Assembly (NCBI GenBank): GCA_030562195.1 | Contig: JAUJPP010000012.1 | Location: 4,402,001-4,466,000, forward strand | Length of the DNA stretch: 64,000 nt | Source of the DNA: Nipponacmea schrenckii | Lineage: Eukaryota; Mollusca; Gastropoda; Lottiidae | Reading direction: 5' to 3' | Shown here: piece after piece, positions 45,140-55,972 of the stretch | How positions within the stretch are numbered: position 1 is the first letter of the stretch | Layout: every line of letters starts with the position of its first letter | The notes under the pieces: model-generated | What the model saw: only the letters and a program-made list of their open reading frames with translations | Databases searched by the model: none | Told to the model about the DNA's origin: nothing | Program-made: the position numbers and the translations under genes

Positions 45140-46078
45140 GATATAATAATTTTACGTCAACTTCCACATGGTCGGAAGAAACCAACTCGCTGTTGTTGAC
45201 CAATATAAATACTTAGGTTTACATTATATTTACATATAATGGGATCTCACTGCAACTACCGAAGCACTGTCAAACCGAGAGAGCACAGTGTAGATTTCGA
45301 ACATTCACTCACTTAAAGAGATTGGAATTAACTCGTTTGAAAAACTCTTTTACTCGTGAGTTGTACCAATATTAGACTACTCATCTGGCGTTTGGGGAAG
45401 TAAAAAAATTAAAGCTATCGAGAACACTCAAAACAGATCTATACGCTACTTTCTCGGAGCTCATCGTTTGGCGCCTCTTCTTGGTATCAATGGAGATATA
45501 GGATGGATTCCATGCCATACGACACTGGATTAATATGGTGCGTCTCTGGAATGGACAATAACATTACTAAACAAGCTTTTAACTACGACCACGATAAATG
45601 CATACATACTCAGTAAACTTGGAATGGTGGAATATTTTGATCGCAAAGATGTTATCAATATGACAATGTTCAAACGTGTTCTGCAGGACTTTTATTTTTC
45701 TATATGGCAAAATGGCGTTTCGAAGACTCCAAAGTTAAGAACTTATGTGAAATTAAAGGCAAACTTAGTACTTGAACAATATGTAAAACTCAATTAAAAC
45801 AAAAGTGAACGGTCTTGTCTGGGACAACTCAGATGTGGAATTCTACCTTTAAGAGTAGATATGTCGGTGAACAGCCAAATGAACGTGTATGCCAATTTTG
45901 CTACTCTAACTCGACAGAGGACGAGTACCATTTCGTACTAAATTGCTCGTCATACGATGCCTTGCGAGAAAATACCTTTAACAAATACCATAACAATGTA
46001 ACACATAACATGTCAGATGACGATAAATCGATCTTTTTGTTGACGAACTATCCGAGAAAACTTTTTTAGTATACCATG
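45140..46078 (+). mobile_element. LINE 3' fragment inserted in the CUB pseudogene
   Basis: The + strand reads VVDQYKYLGLH, VVPILDYSSGVWGSKKIKAI, NTQNRSIRYFLGAHRLAPLL, GINGDIGWIP, and in a further frame the C-terminal zinc-knuckle RVCQFCYSNSTEDEYHFVLN-C. These are the thumb-to-C-terminus landmarks of invertebrate LINEs. Several frameshifts. It is absent from the equivalent intron of the intact arm. Confidence 0.8.
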
Positions 46079-46306
46079 AACGCTTTTCAACATCGACGCA
46101 GAGTGCTATATGCGTGATCTGATTATTGACAATTTGTTTCTTTTCCTCGTAATTTCGTATTTTTGCTCAAACTTTGTTTCAATTTTGAAATCCGTGAAAA
46201 GATGAAATACTTTATTTATAAATCTGAAAGTGACTTAAAACTAGTATTTTTTATTGAGACATTTTTTGTTCTATGTATATTTCACTGTGTATTGGTTTTT
46301 CTTCAG

Positions 46307-46756
46307 GTACTTGTTTAGTTAACTTAACAAAATTCTGGTGTAATAACCAGCCCTAAATATGGTTTAACTAAAAAATATTCTAGAGACCGGGGCTGGAAAA
46401 GCCGATGTTTACCTGAAAGTAAAACAATTTGATTTGGAATCATCATCCCGTTGTTTTTATGATTATCTTCTAATAGTAGCTCCTAATAATCAATCTCAGA
46501 AACACTGTGGAACCAAATCATCAGGAACCACGTACTCTTGTAAGTCAGTTTAATTATTCACCTGTTCGAATAATTTAGTAATTTTTTTATGTAAAAAACT
46601 CACTTAATTTTGTCGGACTTACCCTTATTGAAAGAGGAATTTTCTATTTTCGTTTTTTCATTTCAGTCAAAGGTATACAAGGTGGATTGGCGCTCAGATT
46701 TCATACTGATAGCTCTATTACTAAAACTGGTTTTCTCCTCGAATATCAAGTCTCAA
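46307..46756 (+). pseudogene. CUB pseudogene exons CUB2a and CUB2b
   Basis: CUB2a (46307-46549) aligns with 53599-53859 but is frameshifted and has lost the segment around the second Cys. CUB2b (46667-46756) is an intact 90-base exon (KGIQGGLALRFHTDSSITKT then GFLLEYQVS) with donor GTTAGT. Confidence 0.82.
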
Positions 46757-47006
46757 GTTAGTATTATTTCTATATGTCGATCACTAGGTACGTGTGTAGC
46801 TGTCGCCAGAACACTAATTTTAACATAATATGGGATTATCATTTATGTAGAAACATGCACGAGAGCTAAACCGTGAGAAAATATTTGTCCTGCCATTACT
46901 TTACCATATAAAATAACAATATTTAAACTATTCTAGCAAAAACGAGCACTTATAATTTTATATATATTTTTTATATTTAAAACATGTTATTTTATTTCAT
47001 TTACAG

Positions 47007-47213
47007 AAAACAGTACAATATCATCACAGAACAGATCTATCGTGGAGCATCAGCACCCCGTCAATAATCAACACAATCCTGTCTGGGAACAGCACCGGTC
47101 CTTTTTTTAACAGCACCGACCCTTTTTGGAACAGTACCGACCCTTTTTGGAACATCAGCATTCCGTTTTGGAACAACAATTTTCCAAATCAAAACCATAC
47201 ATTGATATTTTAA
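47007..47213 (+). pseudogene. CUB pseudogene last exon with few 21-bp repeats
   Basis: Acceptor TCATTTACAG; NSTDPFWNSTDPFWN-type repeats (about 4-5 units of 21 bp), ending FPNQNHTLIF and TAA at 47211. In the frame expected from the splice phase a stop occurs earlier, near 47110. Confidence 0.8.
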
Positions 47214-47226
47214 CCAGTGAACTAAC

Positions 47227-47232
47227 AATAAA
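47227..47232 (+). terminator. poly(A) signal AATAAA of the CUB pseudogene
   Basis: AATAAA 14 bases after the TAA, at the same place as in the intact arm. Confidence 0.65.
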
Positions 47233-47339
47233 GTTCTGATTGTATGATTAAGAATTGTTTTCTTTGTTACATATCACTCAAAATATAATATACGAATAGG
47301 TTGAATTAGTTATTCTAAATCAAATATTTCCATATTTGA

Positions 47340-49915
47340 ATTAAAATGAAGGAACCTCGTATTTCTGTATGAACACCAATAATTCGACGGGACTGTTTCC
47401 TAGCCACATCTCATTTAATTTATATAACCTTCAAATGTTACGATTTGTACACCGCTTTCTGTTAATAATAGTGATCTTTAAGGACAGGGTTGAGTTGAAA
47501 ACCAGATCAAATTAGCATAAAATATAATTTAAAAAGTTCACGATACAAATACACCCTTATGGTAATATTATAGAGCTTTGACAGAGACAATTTAGATCCC
47601 AATCCCTCCAAACAGAGGATTTAACTGAAGATAGAAACAAGAAATATTCACTTTAGGACAAGTATTACTACGAAAGATAATAAATACAATATCATATTAT
47701 ATATTATAATTGGAATAAACAAATATTAATTGTAGTAGATTTCATACAACATATACACCAGAAACACTGGTTTGAAAGCTATTACTCGTCACTCGTGACA
47801 TCTGACAAACTTGACTGTTACAGGATCCCATGGTATTGATCTTACCATTTCCTAGGAATTTGAAATCAGCGAATTTGGCAACTTTGGTCTAAAAAGGGTA
47901 AAATCATTACGCTTTTCAAGATCTGTTCTCTGATATATAACAATAGTGTATGCGCTATATTAGCATTTATGATTATTTTAAATTTTAATGTTTTTCACAA
48001 CACGTTCTCTTCTTGAGTGTATGTACATCTCGTGATCTAAATGATATAGTTGAATCACAACTAAACCTTTTAAATATGATTGAATATATTTTTCAACTTT
48101 ATAGATCAAAAATTAAAAAATAAACACAAAAGGATTTAGGTTACTATATGTTTTATTTTTTGACTGAGCTTTGTTGATCATACTTTAACAGTTAATTTAC
48201 TCCATATTTTTAGAAAATATTTCAAATAAATATATTCAAATTGTATGAAGAACACAATATGCAATTAAGGTTGCACAATACTGCCTTGAATTAATTAACC
48301 GACAGACAACATTTGATTAGTTGATTGCTGCACTGCTGCGATGCTCAAGACGGCCTGTGAGACTTCCATATATAAATTGTACCTCTGCGCAAGACACGAG
48401 AGTTGCTCGCGTTATTAATACATCCCACGTAAAATAACTTATTGTTTAATATTTTATTATATTTTAATCTTTATTTAATTAATTAAAAACATGCTACTGA
48501 TACGGTCTCTTTTGTTTTTCAAGTTATTTCAAGATATATGGAACCCGAGACAATATTACAATATTGAATATATTTAATGCCAGACTTTTACTTCCGTTTA
48601 AACGGTCATTTCTCCCGTGACCTTGAACTTACTTGACTAGGTCTAGGTTGTTGACCATACGATGCGGCTTACATAGTTGCTAGAATGTTACCGAACACAA
48701 GGATACTTGAGAGTGGGATGCAGGGGCTGCATGCTTAAGCCATACTTTTTGAAGTCTCTATCATCCAGCCCTTATTGTCTTCGTACATATTCGACAAAAA
48801 ATGACTTAGACCGTTGTTAAATAAATCTGATTGGTTGTAAATTTACCCGTTCAAGTGATGGGAATCATTTATAAATGTTGTAATTCTTTTCTCAAATAAT
48901 CGATAAATATAACACCTGCATAGCATATAAAAATTTCAAATATAAATGACAAAACTTTTTGAGGTAGCAAATTTGATTCGGTTGTTAACAAGTCGTTTGA
49001 GACTTGAAGATCGAATATGCTTAGTTGTTGTTATTGTTTCACCCAGACCAAATTAAAAACAGAAACACAAAGATATATAAACACTTTAAAGCATAAATTA
49101 CAGAATTACGCAATTTTAACCAAAGAGATTGACAGTATAAAAATAAGAAATTCGGACGCTTGGGAAATCGGAACGATTTTTAGTCGTCTCTTACAATATA
49201 TACAACACACCTACCGAATAAACCAACAATACACGATTGGATTCAAAGCTTTTCAAGACAAGGATATTCAGTATCTATATTTATATTGGAATAAATAATA
49301 TAATAATGGTCTCGAATTTTACCCTTAGTTCAAATGAAACAATTTAAAATAAAATACAGATCCCACGTGTCTCTTACTCAAACGTTTGGGCATTGCTTTA
49401 TAGAATAAAAAGGTTCAAATTCACAGTTTTATTATTTCAATTCAATAATTGCAGGAACTATTTTCAACTCAGCATTCTCACAAAATAAAGTCAGCATTAC
49501 ACTATTACCAATATGTACAGTTACATTCGATATTTAAACATATATGCTGCCGGTTAAGAAAATGTCTGCTTCCTCCTGCTTATAAGATAAGCTCTCATAG
49601 GAACTTTTCACTATTTTTTAGCATCCATGTGCTTTTCAGGAAAAATCTTAAACTAAACAGGAAGTAGCCTTTCTTAACCAGTAAATCAACTCCTGTTTAT
49701 ACCCAAGGAGAAGTAAGCCCACAATAGGCGCAATAATACTAATGATGACTACTCTGAATTGGTAGCCACACTACGTCCCAGTTAAAAACAGTTAACGAAT
49801 ATTATAATATATGTCCTGATTAACATTTTGGTAAATAAAACTAGCACTATTTAATAATCTACAAAGTGTGTCGACATTAAAACATTATAAAAAGTGACTT
49901 AAGCTAAAAAAAAAA
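47340..49915. other. spacer of the inverted duplication, no gene supported
   Basis: The inverted arms lose similarity at about 47340 and 51830. The spacer is AT-rich. A TATA-like CATATATAAATTG near 48367 and a 93-codon frame at 49017-49298 are present, but no signal peptide, domain or exon pattern links them to a gene. Confidence 0.45.
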
Positions 49916-49917
49916 AA

Positions 49918-51545
49918 CAAAAAAACAAAAAAAGATAGCTTGCCAGACAAGGTAACATACGCCCACTGGCAGCATTGAATTTGAAAAATAAATAGAGCAA
50001 TAACTCAAAAAACATTCACTGAATTAATATTGAAGTATATAAATATATATATATATAAATATTGAAGGGCAAAAACTCAAAAACTGTTCATGGAAAATTG
50101 TCAAATTAGAACTTGACCACCATCTTATCTATTTCAATACTCATACCAAGTTTCATCAAATCTATTAAAAATTTGTAGCTTATTTTGCACCCACAAATAT
50201 TTTTGACGCAATTTTACTAAGTCAAGGGCAATAACCCCAAAACCATTTGTTAAAAAAAGTCTAATGTCTTATCAAATCTGATGCTTACACCAAGTTCCAT
50301 CAAAATCCTTTGAAAATTAAAGCTTCTTATTGCAACCACAATAGAATTTTGACGCAATTTTGCTAAGTCAAGGGCAATAACTTAAAACAATTCATTGAAA
50401 AACTGTCAAATTCAAACTTGATTAAGGCCTAATCAATTCCAATGCTCACACCAAGTTTCATCAATGATTTGTTGCATGAAACAAAAATTTTGACAAGATT
50501 TTTCTAAGTCAAGGGCTATAACTCAAAAACCGTTCATGCAATAATTTCCATTTTCGAACTTGACCGAGATATCATCAATGTATACATCCATACTAAGTTT
50601 CATTAAGATCGGATTAAAACTGTAGCTTCTATTGTGGATACAACCCGAATTTTACGCGTTTTTACTAAGTCAAGGGCAATAACTCAAAAACCGTTCATGG
50701 GATAATTTCAATTTTCGAACTTGACCGAGATATCCTTAATATATAGGCCTACATGTATACCAAGTTTCATTAAGATCGGATATAAACTGTAGCCTCTATT
50801 GTGGATACAACCCAAATTTGACACGTTTTTACTAAGTCAAGGGCAATAACTAAAAAACCGCTCATGCGATTATTTCTATTTTCGAACTTGATCGAGATAT
50901 CATCAATATATACATGTATACCAAGTTTCATTAAGATCGGATAAAAAACTGTAGCCTCTATTGTGGATACAACCGAAATTTGACGCGTTTTTACTAAGAC
51001 AAGGGCAATAACTCAAAACCGTTCATGCGATAATTTCCATTTTCGAACTTGACCGAGATGTCATCAATATATACATGTATACCAAGTTTCATTAAGATCG
51101 GATAAAAACTGTAGTCTCTATTGTGGATACAACCCAAATTTGACGCGTTTTTACTAAGTCAAGGGCAATAACTCAAAAACCGTTCATGCGATAATTTCCA
51201 TTTTCGAACTTGACCGAGATATCATCAATATATACATGTATACCAAGTTTCATTAAGATCGGATAAAAACTGTAGCCTCTATTGTGGATACAAACCAAAT
51301 TTGACGCGTGTTTACTAAGTCAAGTGCAATAACTAAAAAACCGTTCATGCAATAATTTCAATTTTCGAACTTGACCGAGATATCATCAATATATACATGT
51401 ATACCAAGTTTCATTAAGATCGGATAAAAACTGTAGCCTCTATCGTGGATACAACAAATGTGGACGGACCGACGGACGGACGGACGGACGGGCAGGGGCA
51501 ACGGCAATATACGTCCACATTTCCATGTGGGCGTATAAAAAACAA
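49918..51545 (-). mobile_element. pearl/HINE-like element with about nine core repeats
   Basis: Minus-strand element. The head at 51545 reads TTTTTTATACGCCCACATGG, AATGTGGACGTATATTGCCG, with GTCCGTCCGTCCGTCGGTCC. Core units (ATCCACAATAGAGGCTACAG; TTAATGAAACTTGGTATACA) repeat about every 160 bp, with the more diverged units toward the tail. The tail reads AATGCTGCCAGTGGGCGTAT, CTTGTCTGGCAAG, GCTATCTTTT followed by an A/C-rich tract. It lies in the spacer of the inverted duplication. Confidence 0.8.
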
Positions 51546-51926
51546 ATATGGCCACCATTACTAAATAAGACAATATCATCGTCGAAGACTGAATAGCAAT
51601 CGTTCTTGTTATATATGTTTTATGGTCATGGATAGGCATGGGAACACGTAGATTAAAAAAAAATCTTGATCTGGAAAATCAGATTCAATAACAGCAAAAT
51701 GGTAAACATATTTTAACATTTGAATACTAAATGTGTGGCAAGGGAGCTGTGGCTAGAGAGCTGTTTCAACCCTGTCAAATAATGTCTTACTCTTAAAAGA
51801 ATTATTGAATACGAATTTCCCTACTCTCAATATGAATATAAATAATTGTCTAATTCAATGTATTCGTATATTATATTTTGAGTGATATGTAACAAAGATA
51901 ACAATTCTTAATCATACAATCAGAAC
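51546..51926. other. non-coding stretch (3' flank of the CUB gene)
   Basis: From about 51830 the sequence is the reverse complement of 47270-47340, i.e. the inner edge of the inverted duplication. Otherwise featureless. Confidence 0.5.
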
Positions 51927-51932
51927 TTTATT
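51927..51932 (-). terminator. poly(A) signal AATAAA of the two-CUB gene
   Basis: AATAAA on the minus strand, about 85 bases after the in-frame stop and 14 after the ancestral stop. Confidence 0.65.
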
Positions 51933-51984
51933 GTTAGTTCACTGGTTAAAATATCAATGTATGGTTTTCATTTAGACTCCTGGC

Positions 51985-52975
51985 TGGTGTTGTTCCAAGG
52001 CGGCATGGTTCTATTTCAAAATGAAATAGTGCTATTCCAAGACAAAGTAGTACTGTTCCAAGATGGAATGGTGCTATTCCAAGATAGAGTAGTACTGTTC
52101 CAGGATGGGTTGGTGTTGTTCCAAGACGGGGTGGTACTGTTCCATGATGGGTTGGTATTGTTCCAGGACGGGGTGGTACTGTTCCATGATGGATTAGTGT
52201 TGTTCCAAGACGGGGTGGTACCGTTCCATGATGGGTTTGTGTTGTTCCAAGACGGGGTGGTACTGTTCCAGGATGGATTGGTATTGTACCAAGACGGGGT
52301 GGTACTGTTCCAGGATGGGTTAGTGTTGTTCCAAGACGGAGAAGTACTGTTCCATGATGGGTTTGTGTTGTTCCAAGACGGGGTGGTACTATTCCAGGAT
52401 GGATTGGTATTGTTCCAAGACGGGGTGGTACTGTTCCAGGATGGGTAAGTGTTGTTCCAAGACGGAGTAGTACTGTTCCATGATGGGTTGGTATTGTTCC
52501 AGGACGGGGTGGTACTGTTCCATGATGGATTGGTGTTGTTCCAAGACGGGGTTGTACTGTTCCATGATGGATTGGTGTTGTTCCAAGACGGAGTAGGGAC
52601 TGTTCCAGGATGGGTTTGTGTTGTTCCAAGACGAGGTGGTACTGTTCCAGGATGGGTTAGTGTTGTTCCAAGACGGGGTGGTACTGTTCCAGGATGGGTT
52701 AGTGCTGTTCCAAGAAGGGGTGGTACTGTTCCAGGATGGGTTGGTGTTGTTCCAAGACGGAGTAGTACTGTTCCAGGATGGGTTAGTGTTGTTCCAAGAC
52801 GGGTGGTACTGTTCCAGGATGGTGGTTGTTCCAAGACGGGGTGGTACTGTTCCAGGATGGGTTGTGTGTTCCAAGAAGGGGGTACTGTTCCAGGATGGGT
52901 TGTGTTGTTCCAAGACGGGTGTACTGTTCCAGGATGGGTTAGTGTCGTTCCGGGTAGAAGAGTGCTGTTCTGTGG
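51985..52975. repeat. 21-bp coding minisatellite, about 45 units (42-bp dimers)
   Basis: On the minus strand the dimer is roughly AACAACACCAACCCATCCTG/GAACAGTACCACCCCGTCTTGG (42 bp, two 21-bp halves). Both strands are open in several frames: 163-, 216- and 126-codon frames on the + strand (VLFQDG type) and three on the - strand. Only the minus-strand reading is supported by splice sites and homologous exons. Confidence 0.92.
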
Positions 52976-52992
52976 TGATATTGTACTGTTTT
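52016..52992 (-). CDS. two-CUB gene exon 7 (repeat tail)
   Basis: Acceptor TCATTTACAG. It opens NSTISPQNSTLLPGTTLTHP, switches between the three repeat readings through non-triplet indels (THPGTVPPRLGTT, ILEQYHPVLEQ, NTNPSWNSTTPSWN), and ends WNSTTLSWNSTISF with a stop at 52016. The ancestral end NHTLIF (stop at 51946), still seen in the pseudogene arm, is now out of frame. Confidence 0.8.
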
Positions 52993-55923
52993 CTGTAAAT
53001 GAAATAAATGCACATGTTTTAAATATAAAAACTATAAATAAAATTATAAGTGCTCGTCTTTTGCTAGAGGAGTTTAAATATTGTTATTTTATATGGTAAA
53101 GTAATGGCAGGACAAATATTTTCTCACGGTTTAGCTCTCGGGTATATTTCTACATAAATGATAATCCCATATTATAATCTAATAAGTCTTCTGGCGTTTA
53201 GAACAGTTACACACGGACCTAGTGATCGACATTGAGAAATAATACTAACTTGAGACTTGATATTCGAGGAGAAAACCAGTTTTAGTAATAGAGCTATCAG
53301 TATGAAATCTGAGCGTCAATCCACCTTGTATACCTTTGACTGAAATGAAAAAGCGAAAATAGAAAATTCCTCTTTCAATAAGGGTAAGTCAAACAAAATT
53401 AAGTGAGTATTTTACATAAAAAAATTACTAAATTATTCGAACAGGTGAATAATTAAACTGACTTACAAGAGTACGTGGTTCCTGATGATTTGGTTTTTGA
53501 TTTTTTTTACATAAAATGAATTAAAAAAAGAATAAAAGATCCACACTTAACTAAATTATACTAGAACCCGGCATGAATAATTCATCCAACTGACTTACAA
53601 GAGTACGTGGTGCCTGATGATTTGGTTCCACAGAGTTTCTGAGATTGATTATTAGGAGGTATTATTTGAAGATAATCCCAAACACAACTGGATGATGATT
53701 CCACATCAAAATGTTTCACTACCAGGTTGACCTCCGCGTTTCCAGCCCCGGTCTCAATTATATAGCTACAGTCCAAATAATCGGAATATGAATAAGTTAA
53801 ACCATATTTAGGGCTGGTTATTACACCAGAATTTTCCGTGTATGTCACTGAACAAGAACCTGAAGAAAAACCCAGCCACAGTGAAATATAAATAGAACAA
53901 ATACAACAAATATTATACAGATAGGTGATGTTTACTCAATCTGAATAAAATTGACTTATTCATATTTTTATGCTATCATTTGGACAATCCTCAATGAGCT
54001 ATATGACGTTACATAAAACCCAATCGCTCAAGAAAGTTTTACAGGCATTTTCAATCTCATAATAATGCTACCTGTCACATTACTCAAACAAGACCAAACG
54101 GAAAACTTTACTCACTGTTAGAAACTCTGTAGGTTATTTTGAAACCACGAGCTGTAACCGAACCGTCTGATTTAAATCCCAGAACTAGAGTACCTTTTAC
54201 ATTGTTATCTGAAATGATTTGAAATAAGATTAAAATGACATTCTTGCAAAGCCATTTCAATTTCGGTGGAGTTTTACTGAAACATTATCGAAACGTTGCA
54301 GTTGACAAAAATATTCAGCTGACTGTTGGCAAAAAATTGAAACAAAATTAAATAAAAACTTCCATGACAATCATTGTAGGAAAACACAATCCATATATAG
54401 TATATAAATACTTACAAATAAACGTTCCACGTTCGTCTCCACAAAGTTTCTTAGGATTAGGGGTATTTAGACCAATGCTAAGAGAATCATAAGAACAGGA
54501 ACTTTCCCTCTCTATGTCCAGCTCATCAATAGAAATGTAAACAGTAGCATCTCTACTGGTATAAATGATATAACTGCAGTCGACTGAATTATCATAATTT
54601 CTTCGTCCATAGTCAAGATGAGATGTTATAACACCAGATGAAGCTGTATAACTTCGAGAACATGCTGTGAATAATAAAGATGGTTTATGATTCATAGATA
54701 TTACAGATAAAGAGAAAGCAATCGTGCATTTTTCGTTGTTTTAATTTTTCTTTTTGGCTTTTTGAAATAAAGTAGTATTATGTTTTGTTATTCATTGTTG
54801 TCTTTACATGTTTTGGCAAATATCACTAACCTCAATGTCGAAGTGTGGTTAAAACAATGGCTTAAAATATAAATTCTATTGGTTTCTATAGGGAGAACCC
54901 TTCGTTTGTGCCTATGCGCTTTCACGGAGCTGTCGTATCTTGAATATCAACCTCGAAAGTTAAACTCTCATAAATTTCAGCCATTTTTTAATTCTCAGTT
55001 TCGCCGACGAAACTAATGTGGGGACAAGAAACGTGCAAATGCAGGATACAATGTAAAAGGTAAAACTGACATAGATGATATGACTTACTTGAACGTTGAA
55101 CTCTCTTAGTCTGAAATATTAAATGTGTCAAATTAATAGCAGCCAATTTCAAATAAGTTTTTATTTAACAAACTAACCTCTCATACAATATACTATTTTG
55201 TCATATTTCAGGTTAGAATAGAAGATAAATACTCAGTGTGTAAAGAATTATTTTTTTCAATCCTAGATCTGTATAATATGTGAAAAAATTAAAGCTTGTA
55301 ATATTGTGAGTATTCACAGATGATTGTTAAACTCGCAGTACACAGTCTTAGGGCTAAAAACCTTCTCTCCCTCTAAATTTAATTCGAGTAATATTATTAG
55401 ATAAAAAAAAATTGCCCTAGCACATTAAAGGTCAAATTAAGCGATAACGGTCGAAATATTATACATAGCTTTCGAAGGAATGAAATCAACGGAGCTTTAA
55501 GTCCTGGTCTTATGCATATGATTGACTAATGAAGACGGGAAACGCCACACAGGATGCTTTTTTGCTAGGACAGCAGCATCAGCCTACTTTTTGTCGATTT
55601 CCAACTGTCGATGGATCTCTGCAAGGGGAAACCGGGGCTCCGCATACATAGCTTTTTAGCCAGTGTTTATCAATTTTCAATAAATCAACACCATATTGAC
55701 GAATAAAGCAAAGAAAAAGTGAGATTATTAGATTTTTATTTTAGATAAAATAATTAGTCGTAGATTTCAAATAATTAAGAGATATTTATTATGGAACAAC
55801 CCCACGTCACATCTCAACTTTGAAAACAACATTCGATAGTGAAATACTAAATATACATACCTGTCGAGGTTTAGCTGAAACTAGAGTAAAAGCAAGAAGA
55901 GCGATCAGTAACAGAGATCTCAT
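52016..55923 (-). CDS. secreted two-CUB protein with long W-N-x-T repeat tail
   Basis: My model has seven exons: 55923-55861, 55110-55089, 54664-54416, 54208-54116, 53859-53599, 53339-53250 and 52992-52016. All are GT-AG with consistent phases, giving about 584 residues with no internal stop. Order: signal peptide MRSLLLIALLAFTLVSA; short basic pro-segment KPRQTKRVQRS with an R-x-x-R site; CUB1 (CSRSYTASSGVITSHLDYGR, DCSYIIYTS, SSCSYD, KLCG); CUB2 (CSVTYTENSGVITSPKYGLT, DCSYIIETGAG, SSSCVWDYLQI, KLCGT); then about 325 residues of 7-residue W-N-[NS]-T-x-P-S repeats and their frame variants. CUB domains mediate protein or glycan binding outside the cell; the tail would offer many N-x-T sequons. 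Specific function unknown. TATA box and AATAAA are in place. Confidence 0.85.
53250..53339 (-). CDS. two-CUB gene exon 6 (CUB2b)
   Basis: 90 bases, phase 1-1, encoding KGIQGGLTLRFHTDSSITKT then GFLLEYQVS, donor GTTAGT. Confidence 0.85.
53455..53505 (-). pseudogene. leftover 3' end of an older CUB2a exon
   Basis: The minus strand repeats AACCAAATCATCAGGAACCA, CGTACTCTTGTAAGTCAGTT, i.e. the end of a CUB2a exon with its donor, about 140 bases downstream of the exon now in use. It matches the left arm (46515-46565) better than the present exon does. Confidence 0.75.
53599..53859 (-). CDS. two-CUB gene exon 5 (CUB2a)
   Basis: 261 bases, phase 1-1, acceptor TTTCTTCAG, donor GTAAGT. It encodes SCSVTYTENSGVITSPKYGL through KLCGTKSSGTTYS. 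Confidence 0.87.
54116..54208 (-). CDS. two-CUB gene exon 4 (CUB1b)
   Basis: 93 bases, phase 1-1, encoding NNVKGTLVLGFKSDGSVTAR then GFKITYRVSN, the last strands of the CUB fold. Confidence 0.87.
54416..54664 (-). CDS. two-CUB gene exon 3 (CUB1a)
   Basis: 249 bases, phase 1-1, acceptor TTATTCACAG, donor GTAAGT. Four Cys of a standard CUB domain are present (CSRSY, DCSYI, SSCSYD, KLCGD). Confidence 0.88.
55089..55110 (-). CDS. two-CUB gene exon 2, 22-base micro-exon
   Basis: Flanked by AATATTTCAG and GTAAGT, reading TKRVQRS plus one base. It converts the phase 0 of exon 1 to the phase 1 needed by the CUB exon. The same sequence and donor occur in the left arm at 43968-43988, which supports it. 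Confidence 0.78.
55861..55923 (-). CDS. two-CUB gene exon 1, signal peptide
   Basis: 21 codons from ATG at 55923: MRSLLLIALLAFTLVSAKPR then Q, donor GTATGT, phase 0. The longer upstream in-frame Met codons lie 5' of the TATA-predicted start and are ignored. Confidence 0.85.
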
Positions 55924-55972
55924 TATGGATACTGTATTGTGGTAACCTGTAAAATCTATCACGGCTCCACAT

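Larger units (their letters stand above)
43968..47213 (+). pseudogene. two-CUB gene copy, left arm of the inverted duplication (pseudogene)
   Basis: Exons equivalent to the intact gene at 52-56 kb are visible: micro-exon (to 43988), CUB1a 44337-44584, CUB1b 44797-44889, CUB2a 46307-46549, CUB2b 46667-46756, last exon 47007-47213. Defects: CUB1a is 248 instead of 249 bases (six T before GTAAGT); CUB2a has small indels and loses about 30 bases around its second Cys; the last exon hits a stop early in the frame set by the upstream splice phase; and a LINE fragment sits in the second CUB-spanning intron. Readable domain parts include SYTASSGVKTSHLGYGQRNY, CSYIIYTSRNATVYISVDEL and FKSDGSVTARGFKI. 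No signal exon was found. Poly(A) signal at 47227. Confidence 0.85.

Noticed and set aside
48360..48430. TATA-like CATATATAAATTG as a gene promoter
   Set aside because: No signal exon or open frame follows at a sensible distance.
49017..49298. 93-codon + strand frame
   Set aside because: Low-complexity polar composition, no domain, no partner exons. Left uncalled rather than named hypothetical.
51957..53099. Long + strand open frames (163, 216 and 126 codons, VLFQDG repeats)
   Set aside because: They are the antisense of the 21-bp minisatellite; splice sites, homologous exons and the poly(A) signal all support the minus strand.
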